Source: Bacillota bacterium (GTDB lineage Bacteria; Bacillota; Peptococcia; Peptococcales; Peptococcaceae). Taken from it: a DNA stretch of 18,697 nucleotides. A model generated the notes under the pieces. The model was not told the origin of the DNA. It saw only the letters and a list, made by a program, of their open reading frames with translations, and searched no databases. Made by a program: the position numbers and the translations under genes. Below, in pieces: positions 1 to 6,521 of the stretch (position 1 is the stretch's first letter; each line of letters starts with the position of its first letter). The stretch is taken from assembly GCA_023443145.1 (NCBI GenBank), contig JAEZVS010000069.1, positions 1 to 18,697 of the forward strand, in the 5' to 3' direction.

Positions 1-1
1 C

Positions 2-370
2 AAGCCTCAGATGATGGTGGACGACCGCTATGTGGCTTTAGACAGCCCGGCGGTGATCAAAGAGGGACGCACCTACGTGCCTTATCGTGCCATTGGCGAA
101 ATACTGGGGGCCAAAATCGATTATAACGATCAAATTCGCACCATCACCACCCATTATGAAAACAAAACCATCACCATGACCTTAGGTTTTGACCATTATG
201 CGGTGAACGCCGAAGTGATTCCCATGGATGCCAAGCCTTATATGACTGAAAATTATCGCACCATGGTGCCGCTGCGTTTTATTGCCGATGCCACAGGTTA
301 TCAGGTGCACGCCTATCCCGATGCCCGAGGCCGGACCAGCGAAGTGGTCTTTACCCGCGGAAACACCTGA
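2..370 (+). CDS. Stalk-domain (copper amine oxidase N-terminal-like) protein, 3' end only
   Basis: The frame is open from the left edge, so the start lies outside the window; 122 residues are visible before the TGA stop. They hold the typical repeat of the copper-amine-oxidase-N-like (stalk) domain: a strand with a short hydrophobic patch, then RTYVPYRAIGEILGAKIDY, and about 60 residues later RTMVPLRFIADATGYQV. The paired R-T-x-V-P-x-R motifs are diagnostic. In Firmicutes these domains sit in secreted or cell-surface proteins and do not imply amine oxidase activity, because the catalytic domain is absent. Here the domain forms the extreme C terminus. The gene ends at a bidirectional terminator shared with the convergent zinc-ribbon gene. 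The gene at the right edge of the window enters the same kind of domain. Domain assignment is confident; the role of the full protein is unknown. Confidence 0.85.
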   Translation, partial: KPQMMVDDRYVALDSPAVIKEGRTYVPYRAIGEILGAKIDYNDQIRTITTHYENKTITMTLGFDHYAVNAEVIPMDAKPYMTENYRTMVPLRFIADATGYQVHAYPDARGRTSEVVFTRGNT

Positions 371-416
371 AGCTTTTTGAAAAGGTTTGTTCGCTGATGT
401 TTTCCCGGCGGTTCAT

Positions 417-462
417 AAAAAAAGCGCCTTCTTGTCTCTTTTAGACAAGAAGGCGCTTTTTT
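417..462. terminator. Bidirectional Rho-independent terminator
   Basis: This is a perfect inverted repeat. The arms GCGCCTTCTTGTCT (424-437) and AGACAAGAAGGCGC (443-456) enclose a 5-nt loop, and the stem extends through A7 on the left and T6 on the right. Either strand gives a GC-rich stem followed by a U-tract, so it can end both the stalk-domain gene on the plus strand and the zinc-ribbon gene on the minus strand. The T-tract reaches the stop codon of the minus-strand gene at 461-463. Confidence 0.93.
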
Positions 463-1840
463 AGCGGGATTCTACAAAAATAATGGTACCGGCACGGCTT
501 AGGGCGTCTTTTCCATAGCCGCTGATTTTATAATTTTTGTTGTTGTGGGTGTAATTGGAAGCAAAATAGCCTTCGCTGGCGCCGTAGAATGAATAACCCG
601 AGCTGTTGCCGGAGTTTTGGCCCGTTTCAAACTTTAAACCCAGTATGTCGGACAAATGGGCCAAACTGATTTCTTCAGGACAATTTTTCACAAAAAAGCC
701 CAAATCGGCCCACACCACACCGGTGGCGACGGCTTTGGTGGAAGGGAAGGTGGCCGGATTGGGCACCTCCAAAACGTGTTTTTCTTCATCATTTTCAGAT
801 GCCGAAGCGTCTGTGTTTTGGTTTTGACCGGACGGTGTCTGCGGGGTGTGGGGCTTCGTGTTGCCGGCATCGCCGTTGGAAGCGGGCGGTTGGCTGTTGT
901 CCGGCTTTTTGCCGCCCTCGGTTGCCGGATCGGCAGGGTGCGCATCGTTTTGGCTTAAGCGCAGCAACGGATAGGACGCGCCGGCGTCTCCTTCTAAGAG
1001 AGGAAGGGGCCTGGGCATCAGGCTTTCGATGTGGCTGCCGGCAGACAGGGGAACGGTATCGCCAGCAAAGGAAACAGCAAAGTTGCCGCCTTCGCCGCGG
1101 AAAATCACAAACTGCTGACCGGAAATCACCGTGAGGGAGCCGGGTCCATAGCGGCCGGCCAGCTGCCCATAGGTTTTGCCGACAATATCAAAGACTTCAT
1201 CATTGATACGGGTGCGCGATGCGGGACGGCCGTCAATGCCGATGCGCACCGCAGAGAAATTTTCTTCAAAGGCGGGATTGCGCACCGCCTTGTTTAGAGA
1301 GTTGTGGCTTTTTACCAGGCGCAACTCGGTGTGGCCTTTCAGTTCAAAAAAATACATATTTTCTTCATCGGGGGTCACCTGATAGCCGCCGTCTTGTGCG
1401 GTGACCATAAAGGTGCCTTCGCCAATCAGCCAGCGATACTTTCCGTCGCCCACTTTTTCGATGACGCCGCCTTGGCTGAAACGCTGCCAGTGGCCCACCA
1501 CGTCATCTTGGGGATTTTTCGGATCCGGTTCCAGTACCGGCGCTTTGCGCAGTGCCTTCACATTTTCACTTTCCGGCACCTGCTGCGTGCTCACCACCAC
1601 GGCCCGATCGACGCCTTCTTTATGATCCGCGCCGCCCAAAAGAGAGAGGAGCTGTCCTAAAATCAGCGCTGCACAAACACCGGCTAAAAAAATAATGACG
1701 GTGCGCGGCGATACGTGCCGCAGTCTATGCATTATTTTTGCCAAAGGTTTGCGATTATTAGATGTTTCTTCCAACGATTGCCCACAGACGACACAGAAAC
1801 GTCCCGACTGGTTGGGCGATCCACAATGCGGACAATTCAA
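461..1840 (-). CDS. Zinc-ribbon, single-pass membrane protein of unknown function
   Basis: The product is 459 residues from the TTG at 1840. The ORF can be opened at a GTG at 1849, but that codon overlaps the AGGTGA ribosome binding site (1846-1851). The TTG lies 5 nt behind the site and gives the usual zinc-ribbon N terminus, Met-Asn-Cys-Pro. Residues 3, 6, 16 and 19 are the four Cys of a CPHC...CVVC zinc ribbon. A transmembrane segment spans about 47-69, followed by an outer part with a beta-rich region (about 105-300), a Pro/Asn/Gln/Ser-rich linker (about 302-355) and a C-terminal domain (356-459) rich in Gly, Tyr and Ser. I do not recognise the outer domains. The architecture (cytoplasmic zinc ribbon, membrane anchor, extracytoplasmic domains) is common among uncharacterised Firmicute envelope proteins. 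The gene is monocistronic, with its own promoter and terminator. Confidence 0.8.
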   Translation of the reverse strand: MNCPHCGSPNQSGRFCVVCGQSLEETSNNRKPLAKIMHRLRHVSPRTVIIFLAGVCAALILGQLLSLLGGADHKEGVDRAVVVSTQQVPESENVKALRKAPVLEPDPKNPQDDVVGHWQRFSQGGVIEKVGDGKYRWLIGEGTFMVTAQDGGYQVTPDEENMYFFELKGHTELRLVKSHNSLNKAVRNPAFEENFSAVRIGIDGRPASRTRINDEVFDIVGKTYGQLAGRYGPGSLTVISGQQFVIFRGEGGNFAVSFAGDTVPLSAGSHIESLMPRPLPLLEGDAGASYPLLRLSQNDAHPADPATEGGKKPDNSQPPASNGDAGNTKPHTPQTPSGQNQNTDASASENDEEKHVLEVPNPATFPSTKAVATGVVWADLGFFVKNCPEEISLAHLSDILGLKFETGQNSGNSSGYSFYGASEGYFASNYTHNNKNYKISGYGKDALSRAGTIIFVESR

Positions 1841-1871
1841 AAAAATCACCTCACGATAATCTCATGTGCTC

Positions 1872-1900
1872 ATTATGTGACATGTGGCGCGCTTTTGCAA
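1872..1900 (-). promoter_or_regulatory. Promoter of the zinc-ribbon gene
   Basis: On the minus strand, a -35 TTGCAA (1895-1900) and a -10 CATAAT (1872-1877) are separated by 17 bp, about 20 bp ahead of the ribosome binding site. The -10 matches the sigma-A consensus at 5 of 6 bases and the -35 at 4 of 6. The promoter fires away from the perR promoter located about 95 bp to the right. Confidence 0.65.
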
Positions 1901-1992
1901 GACAAGTTTTGATGACGTTGCAAGAGGAAAGCCGGAACCGGTTTTTGTAGCGAAAGCTCTTCCTGACGCATGTGCGCCCAATGATAAAGGGG

Positions 1993-2021
1993 TTGACAAA
2001 TAAAAATGAAATTTTTACACT
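1993..2021 (+). promoter_or_regulatory. Promoter of perR-katA
   Basis: A perfect -35 TTGACA (1993-1998) is followed by a 17-bp spacer and a -10 TACACT (2016-2021, 4 of 6 to consensus). Transcription would start near 2028, inside the Per box, which suits repression by a bound regulator. Confidence 0.75.
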
Positions 2022-2023
2022 AA

Positions 2024-2038
2024 TTGTAGTCATTACAA
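2024..2038 (+). promoter_or_regulatory. Per box (PerR operator)
   Basis: The sequence TTGTAGTCATTACAA has the 7-1-7 layout of the Bacillus Per box (TTATAAT-N-ATTATAA) and matches it at 12 of 14 informative positions. It begins 2 bp after the -10 of the perR promoter and covers the expected transcription start, so a bound PerR would block initiation. Its position before a PerR-like gene and a catalase gene supports an autoregulated peroxide operon. The site match is seen directly; the regulation is inferred. Confidence 0.8.
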
Positions 2039-2056
2039 ATGAAAGAGGTGATGACG

Positions 2057-2485
2057 ATGCGCCCGCAAAAGACAAGTCTGGAGGCCTTAAAGGAGGCGGG
2101 AATTACACCGACCCTTCCGCGCATGGCCATATTGGACCATCTGAAATCGTGCCATACGCATCCCACCGCCGATTCTGTATATCTCATGTTGCGGGATGAG
2201 TTGCCCACGCTCTCAAAAACAACGGTCTATAATACGTTGCGCGTGTTTTCCGAACGGAAACTGGTGCGCATGCTTCATTTGGGAGACGAGGCACACTTTG
2301 ACGGCGATATGGATTTTCACGCCCACTTTCTATGTGTGCGCTGCGGAGCCATCTTTAACGTGCCCATGGCACGTATGGCCACACCGCCGGATTTGGAAAA
2401 TGTCCTGGTGCAGGACCTGCAAGTGACTTACCGCGGGGTATGCACCCATTGTCAAGAGAGAGATAGTCGATGCCCGAAAATTTGA
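2057..2485 (+). CDS. perR: Fur-family peroxide-response regulator, PerR type
   Basis: The product is 142 residues. The ATG at 2057 is chosen because the AGAGGTG ribosome binding site (2044-2050) lies 6 nt before it; the in-frame ATGs at 2039 and 2051 are too far upstream or touch the site. The winged helix includes the recognition stretch [14 protein letters not shown] (51-64). A structural zinc site is formed by C93, C96, C129 and C132. Residues H35, D82, H88 and H90 align with the regulatory metal ligands H37, D85, H91 and H93 of Bacillus subtilis PerR. The fifth ligand, D104 in B. subtilis, is Asn here (N101). In the known family this metal site senses peroxide by oxidation of its His ligands. 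The catalase gene follows directly and the stop codon overlaps the catalase ribosome binding site, so the two are probably translated together. PerR is the best call; another Fur-family member is possible because of the Asn. Confidence 0.85.
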   Translation: MRPQKTSLEALKEAGITPTLPRMAILDHLKSCHTHPTADSVYLMLRDELPTLSKTTVYNTLRVFSERKLVRMLHLGDEAHFDGDMDFHAHFLCVRCGAIFNVPMARMATPPDLENVLVQDLQVTYRGVCTHCQERDSRCPKI

Positions 2486-2499
2486 AAGGAGAAAAGCAT

Positions 2500-4182
2500 A
2501 TGGAAAACCCGATGGACAAAAATGGCCTGGGCGAAAATCTGCCCAGCCGAAACAACACAATTGGTGAGAATCCAAAACTCACCACTGCTGCCGGCGCGCC
2601 GGTGGAATCGAATCAGGATTCCTTAACCGCCGGTCCCCGCGGACCGATGATGCTGCAAGATGTGTGGTTTTTAGAAAAGTTGGCCCATTTTGACCGCGAA
2701 GTGATTCCCGAACGCCGCATGCACGCTAAAGGCTCCGGCGCTTTCGGCACCTTCACCGTCACCCATGACATCACCCGCTACACCAAAGCTAAGATTTTTT
2801 CGGAAATCGGCAAGCAAACCAAAATGTTTGCCCGTTTTTCCACAGTGGCCGGTGAACGGGGCGCCGCAGATGCGGAACGCGACATTCGCGGTTTCGCTTT
2901 GAAATTTTATACCGAAGAAGGCAACTGGGACATGGTGGGCAACAACACACCGGTGTTCTTTTTCCGCGATCCCCTCAAATTCCCGGAATTGAACCACGCG
3001 GTGAAAAGAGATCCCCGCACCAACATGCGCTCCCCCAACAACAACTGGGATTTTTGGAGCAGTCTGCCGGAAGCGCTGCAACAAGTGACCATCATCATGG
3101 GTGATCGCGGCATTCCGTCATCTTATCGCCACATGCACGGTTTTTCCAGCCACGCCTACAGCTTTATTAATGCGGAAGGCGTGCGCCACTGGGTGAAATT
3201 CCATTTCCGTTCCCAGCAGGGTATAAAGAACCTGACCGATCAGGAAGCGGAAGCGGTGGTGGGGAAAGACCGTGAAAGTCATCAGCGCGATCTTTATGAA
3301 GCCATTGAAAAAGGCGAGTTCCCCAAATGGACCATGTATGTGCAGCTCATGACCGAAGAACAGGCCCGTGAACTGCCTTACAACCCCTTTGACCTCACCA
3401 AGCAATGGTATAAAGACGAATTCCCTCTCATTCCGGTTGGTGAATTTGAGTTGAATAAAAATCCGGACAATTACTTTGCCGATGTGGAACAGGCCGCTTT
3501 TGCGCCGTCGAATGTGGTGCCGGGCATCAGTTTCTCTCACGACCGCATGCTCCAGGGCCGTCTCTTCTCCTATGGGGATGCTCAGCGTTACCGCCTCGGG
3601 GTGAACCATCATCAGATTCCTGTAAACAGCCCGCAGGGCGTGGCCCATCCCCACAGCTATCATCGCGACGGGCTCATGCGTGTGGACGGAAACCGCGGCA
3701 GCGAATTGCATTACGAGCCCAACAGCTATGGCAATTGGCAGGAACAGCCGGAATATCACAACCCAGTGGAAAAAGTTTATGGCGATATTCAACGCTTTGA
3801 TTATCGCGAAGACGATCACGACTATTATTCTCAGCCCGGGAAACTCTTCCGAGCCATGACAGAAAAACAACAGCAGGTGCTTTTTGAAAACACCGCTCGG
3901 AATATGGGCGATGCCACCCTGCAGATTAAGCATCGTTGGATCAATCACTGCTATCAGGCAGATCCTGCCTATGGTGAAGGTGTGGCCGCCGCTTTGGGCA
4001 TCGACATCAAAGATGTGGATTTGAATCTGCCGCAACGCACCAGCCGTGAAGCCAATTACGAGGCCAATCACAAACATCCGGAATTGGATGAGCCCACCAA
4101 AGGCAAACCCACCCCGGATAAAGAAATCGACACCAACGACAATCTTTACATCAACCCGGAAGACGATCCCTGGTTGCTGTAA
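2500..4182 (+). CDS. katA: Monofunctional heme catalase
   Basis: The enzyme dismutates hydrogen peroxide to water and oxygen using heme b. The product is 560 residues from the ATG at 2500, placed 8 nt behind AAAGGAG (2485-2491); the in-frame ATG at 2470 lies inside perR and is not supported. Key residues fall at the standard catalase positions: the essential distal His is H75 (in [12 protein letters not shown]), the catalytic Asn lies in [13 protein letters not shown] (148-149), and the proximal heme ligand is Y358 in [14 protein letters not shown], with R354 one turn before it. The core is that of a small-subunit catalase. The last 70 or so residues form a charged tail ending in DDPWLL. There is no signal peptide, so it acts in the cytoplasm. 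The gene is the second in the perR operon and is closed by a hairpin terminator. Confidence 0.97.
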   Translation: MENPMDKNGLGENLPSRNNTIGENPKLTTAAGAPVESNQDSLTAGPRGPMMLQDVWFLEKLAHFDREVIPERRMHAKGSGAFGTFTVTHDITRYTKAKIFSEIGKQTKMFARFSTVAGERGAADAERDIRGFALKFYTEEGNWDMVGNNTPVFFFRDPLKFPELNHAVKRDPRTNMRSPNNNWDFWSSLPEALQQVTIIMGDRGIPSSYRHMHGFSSHAYSFINAEGVRHWVKFHFRSQQGIKNLTDQEAEAVVGKDRESHQRDLYEAIEKGEFPKWTMYVQLMTEEQARELPYNPFDLTKQWYKDEFPLIPVGEFELNKNPDNYFADVEQAAFAPSNVVPGISFSHDRMLQGRLFSYGDAQRYRLGVNHHQIPVNSPQGVAHPHSYHRDGLMRVDGNRGSELHYEPNSYGNWQEQPEYHNPVEKVYGDIQRFDYREDDHDYYSQPGKLFRAMTEKQQQVLFENTARNMGDATLQIKHRWINHCYQADPAYGEGVAAALGIDIKDVDLNLPQRTSREANYEANHKHPELDEPTKGKPTPDKEIDTNDNLYINPEDDPWLL

Positions 4183-4245
4183 GTGGTCGCCCGCTGTTGT
4201 CAATAAAAAGCGGCATAGATGACGCAATGCTTTTTCAGGCAGACC

Positions 4246-4277
4246 AATCGCCGGTCCTTTAGAGACCGGCGATTTTC
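4246..4277 (+). terminator. Terminator after katA
   Basis: The perfect 11-bp stem AATCGCCGGTC (4246-4256) and GACCGGCGATT (4264-4274) has a 7-nt loop and a short T-tract. A second, outer inverted repeat GGCAGAC (4238-4244) and GTCTGCC (4282-4288) encloses it, so a longer cruciform-like fold is possible. The promoter of the next gene begins inside this region. Confidence 0.85.
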
Positions 4278-4306
4278 TTGTGTCTGCCGGGCATAGATGA
4301 TACAAT
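4278..4306 (+). promoter_or_regulatory. Promoter of the small membrane protein-yigZ cluster
   Basis: A -35 TTGTGT (4278-4283) and a -10 TACAAT (4301-4306) are 17 bp apart, with TGA directly before the -10 giving an extended -10. It overlaps the right side of the katA terminator region and lies about 15 bp ahead of the next ribosome binding site. Confidence 0.65.
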
Positions 4307-4335
4307 ACGGGTATAAGGCGAAAGGAGGGATGGGA

Positions 4336-4608
4336 ATGATTCAACTTTGGCTGGTGCTCTTGGGTGCGGCGATGGTCCTCGCTCTGGTGCTGGCATTTTG
4401 TCAAAAACTGCGCACGGTGCCCACGATGTTCGTTCTGGTGGGGGTCAGCGTGGTGGCATTTCGGCTGATTGAGCATTTGCCCGAAACGGCACCGCGTTTT
4501 TTTGTGACGCTGGCACTGTTCGAAACGGTTTTTTCCCTTATCCTGGCCATTTTTTTGGCGGCCCTATGGCTGGTAAGGCTTTTTATGGCCTGGTATCAAA
4601 ATCGATAA
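4336..4608 (+). CDS. Small membrane protein of unknown function
   Basis: The product is 90 residues from the ATG at 4336, which lies 7 nt behind AAAGGAGG (4321-4328). The upstream in-frame ATG at 4297 lies within the promoter, and the one at 4330 is only 1 nt from the ribosome binding site. The protein is almost entirely hydrophobic, with three likely membrane segments: about 2-21, 29-47, and a long one at about 55-84 ending in the basic tail WYQNR. I recognise no family. It is the first gene of a likely three-gene unit with an acidic protein and a YigZ-family protein. Confidence 0.65.
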   Translation: MIQLWLVLLGAAMVLALVLAFCQKLRTVPTMFVLVGVSVVAFRLIEHLPETAPRFFVTLALFETVFSLILAIFLAALWLVRLFMAWYQNR

Positions 4609-4614
4609 ATGTTT

Positions 4615-4631
4615 ATGCGGCCGTGCCGCAT
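4615..4631 (+). other. Small intercistronic hairpin
   Basis: The perfect 7-bp inverted repeat ATGCGGC / GCCGCAT has a 3-nt loop and lies 6 nt after the stop codon of the small membrane protein. No T-tract follows, so it is more likely a processing or stabilising stem, or a weak attenuator, than a full terminator. Confidence 0.5.
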
Positions 4632-4670
4632 GTGATGGATGCACAAATATAAAATGGATTGAAGGAGACG

Positions 4671-4937
4671 ATGATTGTGAAACACACCACCAACACCCAT
4701 GTGATTTTTGCCGACAGCGCCCAGGAAGCGGAAGAACAGTATCGAGCCATGGGCATTGCTCCGGACCACGATGCCAATGCGCAACTCTGCGTGTGCAAAT
4801 GCAGCGAGGAAGAGGATTTTGATTTTGAATCGCCCTTTAACCTCATTGGCGAAGTGTCACTGTCGCCGGAATATATGAGCAAGGTCAACGAAGATCCACA
4901 GCGGGCCTACGTGCTCTATTATATCGAAGAGGCTTAA
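4671..4937 (+). CDS. Small acidic protein of unknown function
   Basis: The product is 88 residues from the ATG at 4671. The ribosome binding site AAGGAG (4662-4667) is only 3 nt from this ATG; a GTG at 4677 has a better 9-nt spacing and would give an 86-residue protein, so the start is uncertain. The protein is soluble and strongly acidic, with an internal CVCKC motif followed by an acidic stretch (SEEEDFDFES) and an acidic C terminus. The Cys cluster might bind metal, but nothing else supports that. No known family is recognised. The stop codon is 1 nt from the start of the YigZ-family gene, so the two are almost certainly co-transcribed and probably translationally coupled. Confidence 0.6.
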   Translation: MIVKHTTNTHVIFADSAQEAEEQYRAMGIAPDHDANAQLCVCKCSEEEDFDFESPFNLIGEVSLSPEYMSKVNEDPQRAYVLYYIEEA

Positions 4938-4938
4938 G

Positions 4939-5616
4939 ATGGATCCGCGCGATCCCCAATCTCCGGATGTATATAAAAGCATTGCCGGCGCGGCAGAAAC
5001 GGAAATTGTTATAGAAAAATCCCGATTTCTCTCTTTTGCCCGACCGGTGAACAGCGAGGAAGCGGCTAAAGATTTTGTGGCACAGGTGCGCGAAGCTCAT
5101 CGAGAGGCGACCCATGTGGTGCCGGCCTGGGTCATCGGGCGGGACGGGCTTTTCATGCGCTGTTCCGATGATGGCGAACCGCAAGGCACGGCGGGTGTGC
5201 CTACGCTGGAGGTCTTGAAAAAACAGGGTCTCACCGATGTGGCCGTGGCTACGGTGCGTTATTTCGGCGGCATTAAGCTGGGGGCAGGCGGGCTCATTCG
5301 CGCCTATTCGGAGGCGGCGGCAACCGTTATTCGCGCGGCGTCTCCGGTGGATATGGTGCGCCAGCAGGCGCTCGTATTGACCGTGGATTATGGTCAGTCC
5401 AATACCCTCACCCACCATTTGGAAAAAATGGGCTGGCACTTTACCCGGCGCTTTGACGCAGAGGTGCACTATGATGTGTATGTGCCTGTTGATTTAAAAG
5501 ATGCTTTTGAGGCCCATATGAAAAACCTCACCCAAGGCCGCGGCCGATTTGTCTGGAACGATGTGGTCTATGCCCCACGTCCGGACGCTCTGTATGACGG
5601 CGAGTGGTGTAAGTAA
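4939..5616 (+). CDS. yigZ: YigZ/IMPACT-family protein
   Basis: The product is 225 residues, the usual length for bacterial YigZ. The N-terminal IMPACT (UPF0029) domain carries its hallmark motifs: EKSRFLSFARPV near the start, then RCSDDGEPQGTAGVPTLEVL, then the Gly-rich VRYFGGIKLGAGGLIRAYSEA. The C-terminal part from about residue 140 is consistent with the small ferredoxin-like domain (DUF1949). The family is linked to translation and ribosome functions and its eukaryotic relative IMPACT regulates GCN2, but the bacterial biochemical role is not settled. The ATG lies 1 nt after the preceding stop codon, and no separate promoter is seen. A strong bidirectional terminator follows. Confidence 0.93.
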   Translation: MDPRDPQSPDVYKSIAGAAETEIVIEKSRFLSFARPVNSEEAAKDFVAQVREAHREATHVVPAWVIGRDGLFMRCSDDGEPQGTAGVPTLEVLKKQGLTDVAVATVRYFGGIKLGAGGLIRAYSEAAATVIRAASPVDMVRQQALVLTVDYGQSNTLTHHLEKMGWHFTRRFDAEVHYDVYVPVDLKDAFEAHMKNLTQGRGRFVWNDVVYAPRPDALYDGEWCK

Positions 5617-5632
5617 GTCATACTTTGTATAT

Positions 5633-5678
5633 AAAAGAAGCCGGAGACACGGCAGTGGCGTGTCTCCGGCTTCTTTTT
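5633..5678. terminator. Bidirectional Rho-independent terminator
   Basis: The 18-bp arms at 5633-5650 and 5660-5677 are perfectly complementary. They have a GCCGGAGACAC core, a 9-nt loop, AAAA on the left and TTTTT on the right. It ends yigZ on the plus strand and mntP on the minus strand. Confidence 0.93.
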
Positions 5679-5717
5679 GCGGTGTTTATCAGACCGCAGC
5701 AAATGAAAAAGTCTCGG

Positions 5718-6263
5718 TTAAATAAGATTGGACAATGCCACCAGCAGCAGGAGCAAGCCGCCCAGCACTTCCGCTTTATCGCCGATGAGGCGCGCCAGCT
5801 TTTGGCCGACGATCACAGCCAGGCTCACCAGGAAAAAGGTGGTGAAGCCGATGACCAAAGCCGCCCAAGGGTTTACGCCGGTGGCGCCGAAAGTAATGCC
5901 GACAAAGAGGGCGTCAATGGCGGTGACCACCCCTTGAATCAACACCAATCCCCAACTCAAATCTTTCACCAAAGGCCGGGCATCGTCTTTTTGAAAGGCG
6001 CCGCGCAGCATGTTGAGACCGATGAGCCCCAGCACCACCGCCACCAGCACCGGTCCGAAACGTGATATCACACCGGAGAGAAGCTGCCCTACGCTGTAGC
6101 CCAAAAGAGGCATCAGAGCTTGAAAGAAGCCGAAGGCCAAAGGCAGGCGGATAAGGGTTCGCCAGCGCCCGCCGTTGGGCAAGGCCAGCACATTGGATAT
6201 GGTGACGGAGCAGGCGTCCATAGAAAGCCCCACACCGATTAATATGATTTGCAACAATCCCAC
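5718..6263 (-). CDS. mntP: MntP-type manganese efflux pump
   Basis: The product is 181 residues from the GTG at 6263, which follows GGAGGA (6270-6275) by 6 nt. The ATG at 6281 would put the ribosome binding site inside the coding sequence, and the much longer upstream extension has no membrane-protein character. About six transmembrane segments fill the protein, which is the normal MntP/DUF204 size. The two family repeats each carry a conserved Asp: GVGLSMDAC near the N terminus and VTAIDALFVGITFGATG in the second half. The family exports Mn(II) from the cytoplasm. The gene is monocistronic, divergent from uvrB, with its own promoter and a structured leader, and ends at a shared terminator. 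The family call is firm; the substrate is inferred from the family. Confidence 0.9.
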   Translation of the reverse strand: MGLLQIILIGVGLSMDACSVTISNVLALPNGGRWRTLIRLPLAFGFFQALMPLLGYSVGQLLSGVISRFGPVLVAVVLGLIGLNMLRGAFQKDDARPLVKDLSWGLVLIQGVVTAIDALFVGITFGATGVNPWAALVIGFTTFFLVSLAVIVGQKLARLIGDKAEVLGGLLLLLVALSNLI

Positions 6264-6280
6264 AAAAAATCCTCCATTCA

Positions 6281-6353
6281 TTTTTTGCGGCGTCCCCGAA
6301 CATAGGGAGCAAAGGTTGATGCCGGCGTTGCGCCCGTTTTTTGCGGCGCCGGC
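6281..6353 (-). promoter_or_regulatory. Structured 5' leader of mntP with a 12-bp direct repeat
   Basis: Between the mntP promoter and its ribosome binding site lies a leader of about 110 nt. It holds the inverted repeat GCCGGCG (6321-6327) and CGCCGGC (6347-6353), with an extra 3-bp inner stem, and two exact copies of TTTTTTGCGGCG at 6281-6292 and 6337-6348 (plus-strand sense). MntP genes are often controlled by the yybP-ykoY manganese riboswitch, but I could not recognise its conserved core here. A regulatory RNA is possible but unproven. Confidence 0.4.
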
Positions 6354-6381
6354 GGCTGTTTTAAGCATCGATGGTTTTATC

Positions 6382-6410
6382 AGTATAGCGAGGAAACAGG
6401 AAGGATGCAA
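6382..6410 (-). promoter_or_regulatory. Promoter of mntP
   Basis: On the minus strand, a -35 TTGCAT (6405-6410) and a -10 TATACT (6382-6387) are separated by exactly 17 bp. The -10 matches consensus at 5 of 6. The predicted transcript starts near 6375, which leaves a leader of about 110 nt before the GTG. Confidence 0.75.
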
Positions 6411-6521
6411 GCGTGTTGTTTCCCCGAATCGATCGCGATTAGTGCTTACTCTGTTGGGGTATTTAGGTAGGTGCACCAATGAAGCGGCGTCATCGGCGGA
6501 GAGAGAATAAGGAGGGGTTTT

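Noticed and set aside
1926..1966. Loose inverted repeat (AGGAAAGC / GCTCTTCCT) in the spacer before perR
   Set aside because: The stem is short and bulged with a long loop and no T-tract, so chance is the simpler explanation.
3118..4476. Long minus-strand reading frame (452 codons) opposite katA
   Set aside because: It lies opposite a gene with every catalase motif, has no ribosome binding site or recognisable domain, and runs across the katA terminator and the next promoter. It is a codon-bias shadow.
4648..4653. TATAAA as a -10 for the small acidic protein
   Set aside because: No -35 is present 16-18 bp upstream, and transcription would start almost at the ribosome binding site.
5625..6065. 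Plus-strand reading frame after yigZ
   Set aside because: It begins inside the bidirectional terminator and lies opposite mntP; its Gln/His-rich product is typical of a shadow frame.
6264..6381. yybP-ykoY manganese riboswitch before mntP
   Set aside because: The conserved core could not be identified by eye. A covariance model search would decide it; for now it is reported only as a structured leader.
6411..6521. LexA/SOS box or clear sigma-A promoter before uvrB
   Set aside because: No CGAAC-N4-GTTCG-like site was found, and candidate -35 and -10 pairs had poor matches or spacing.
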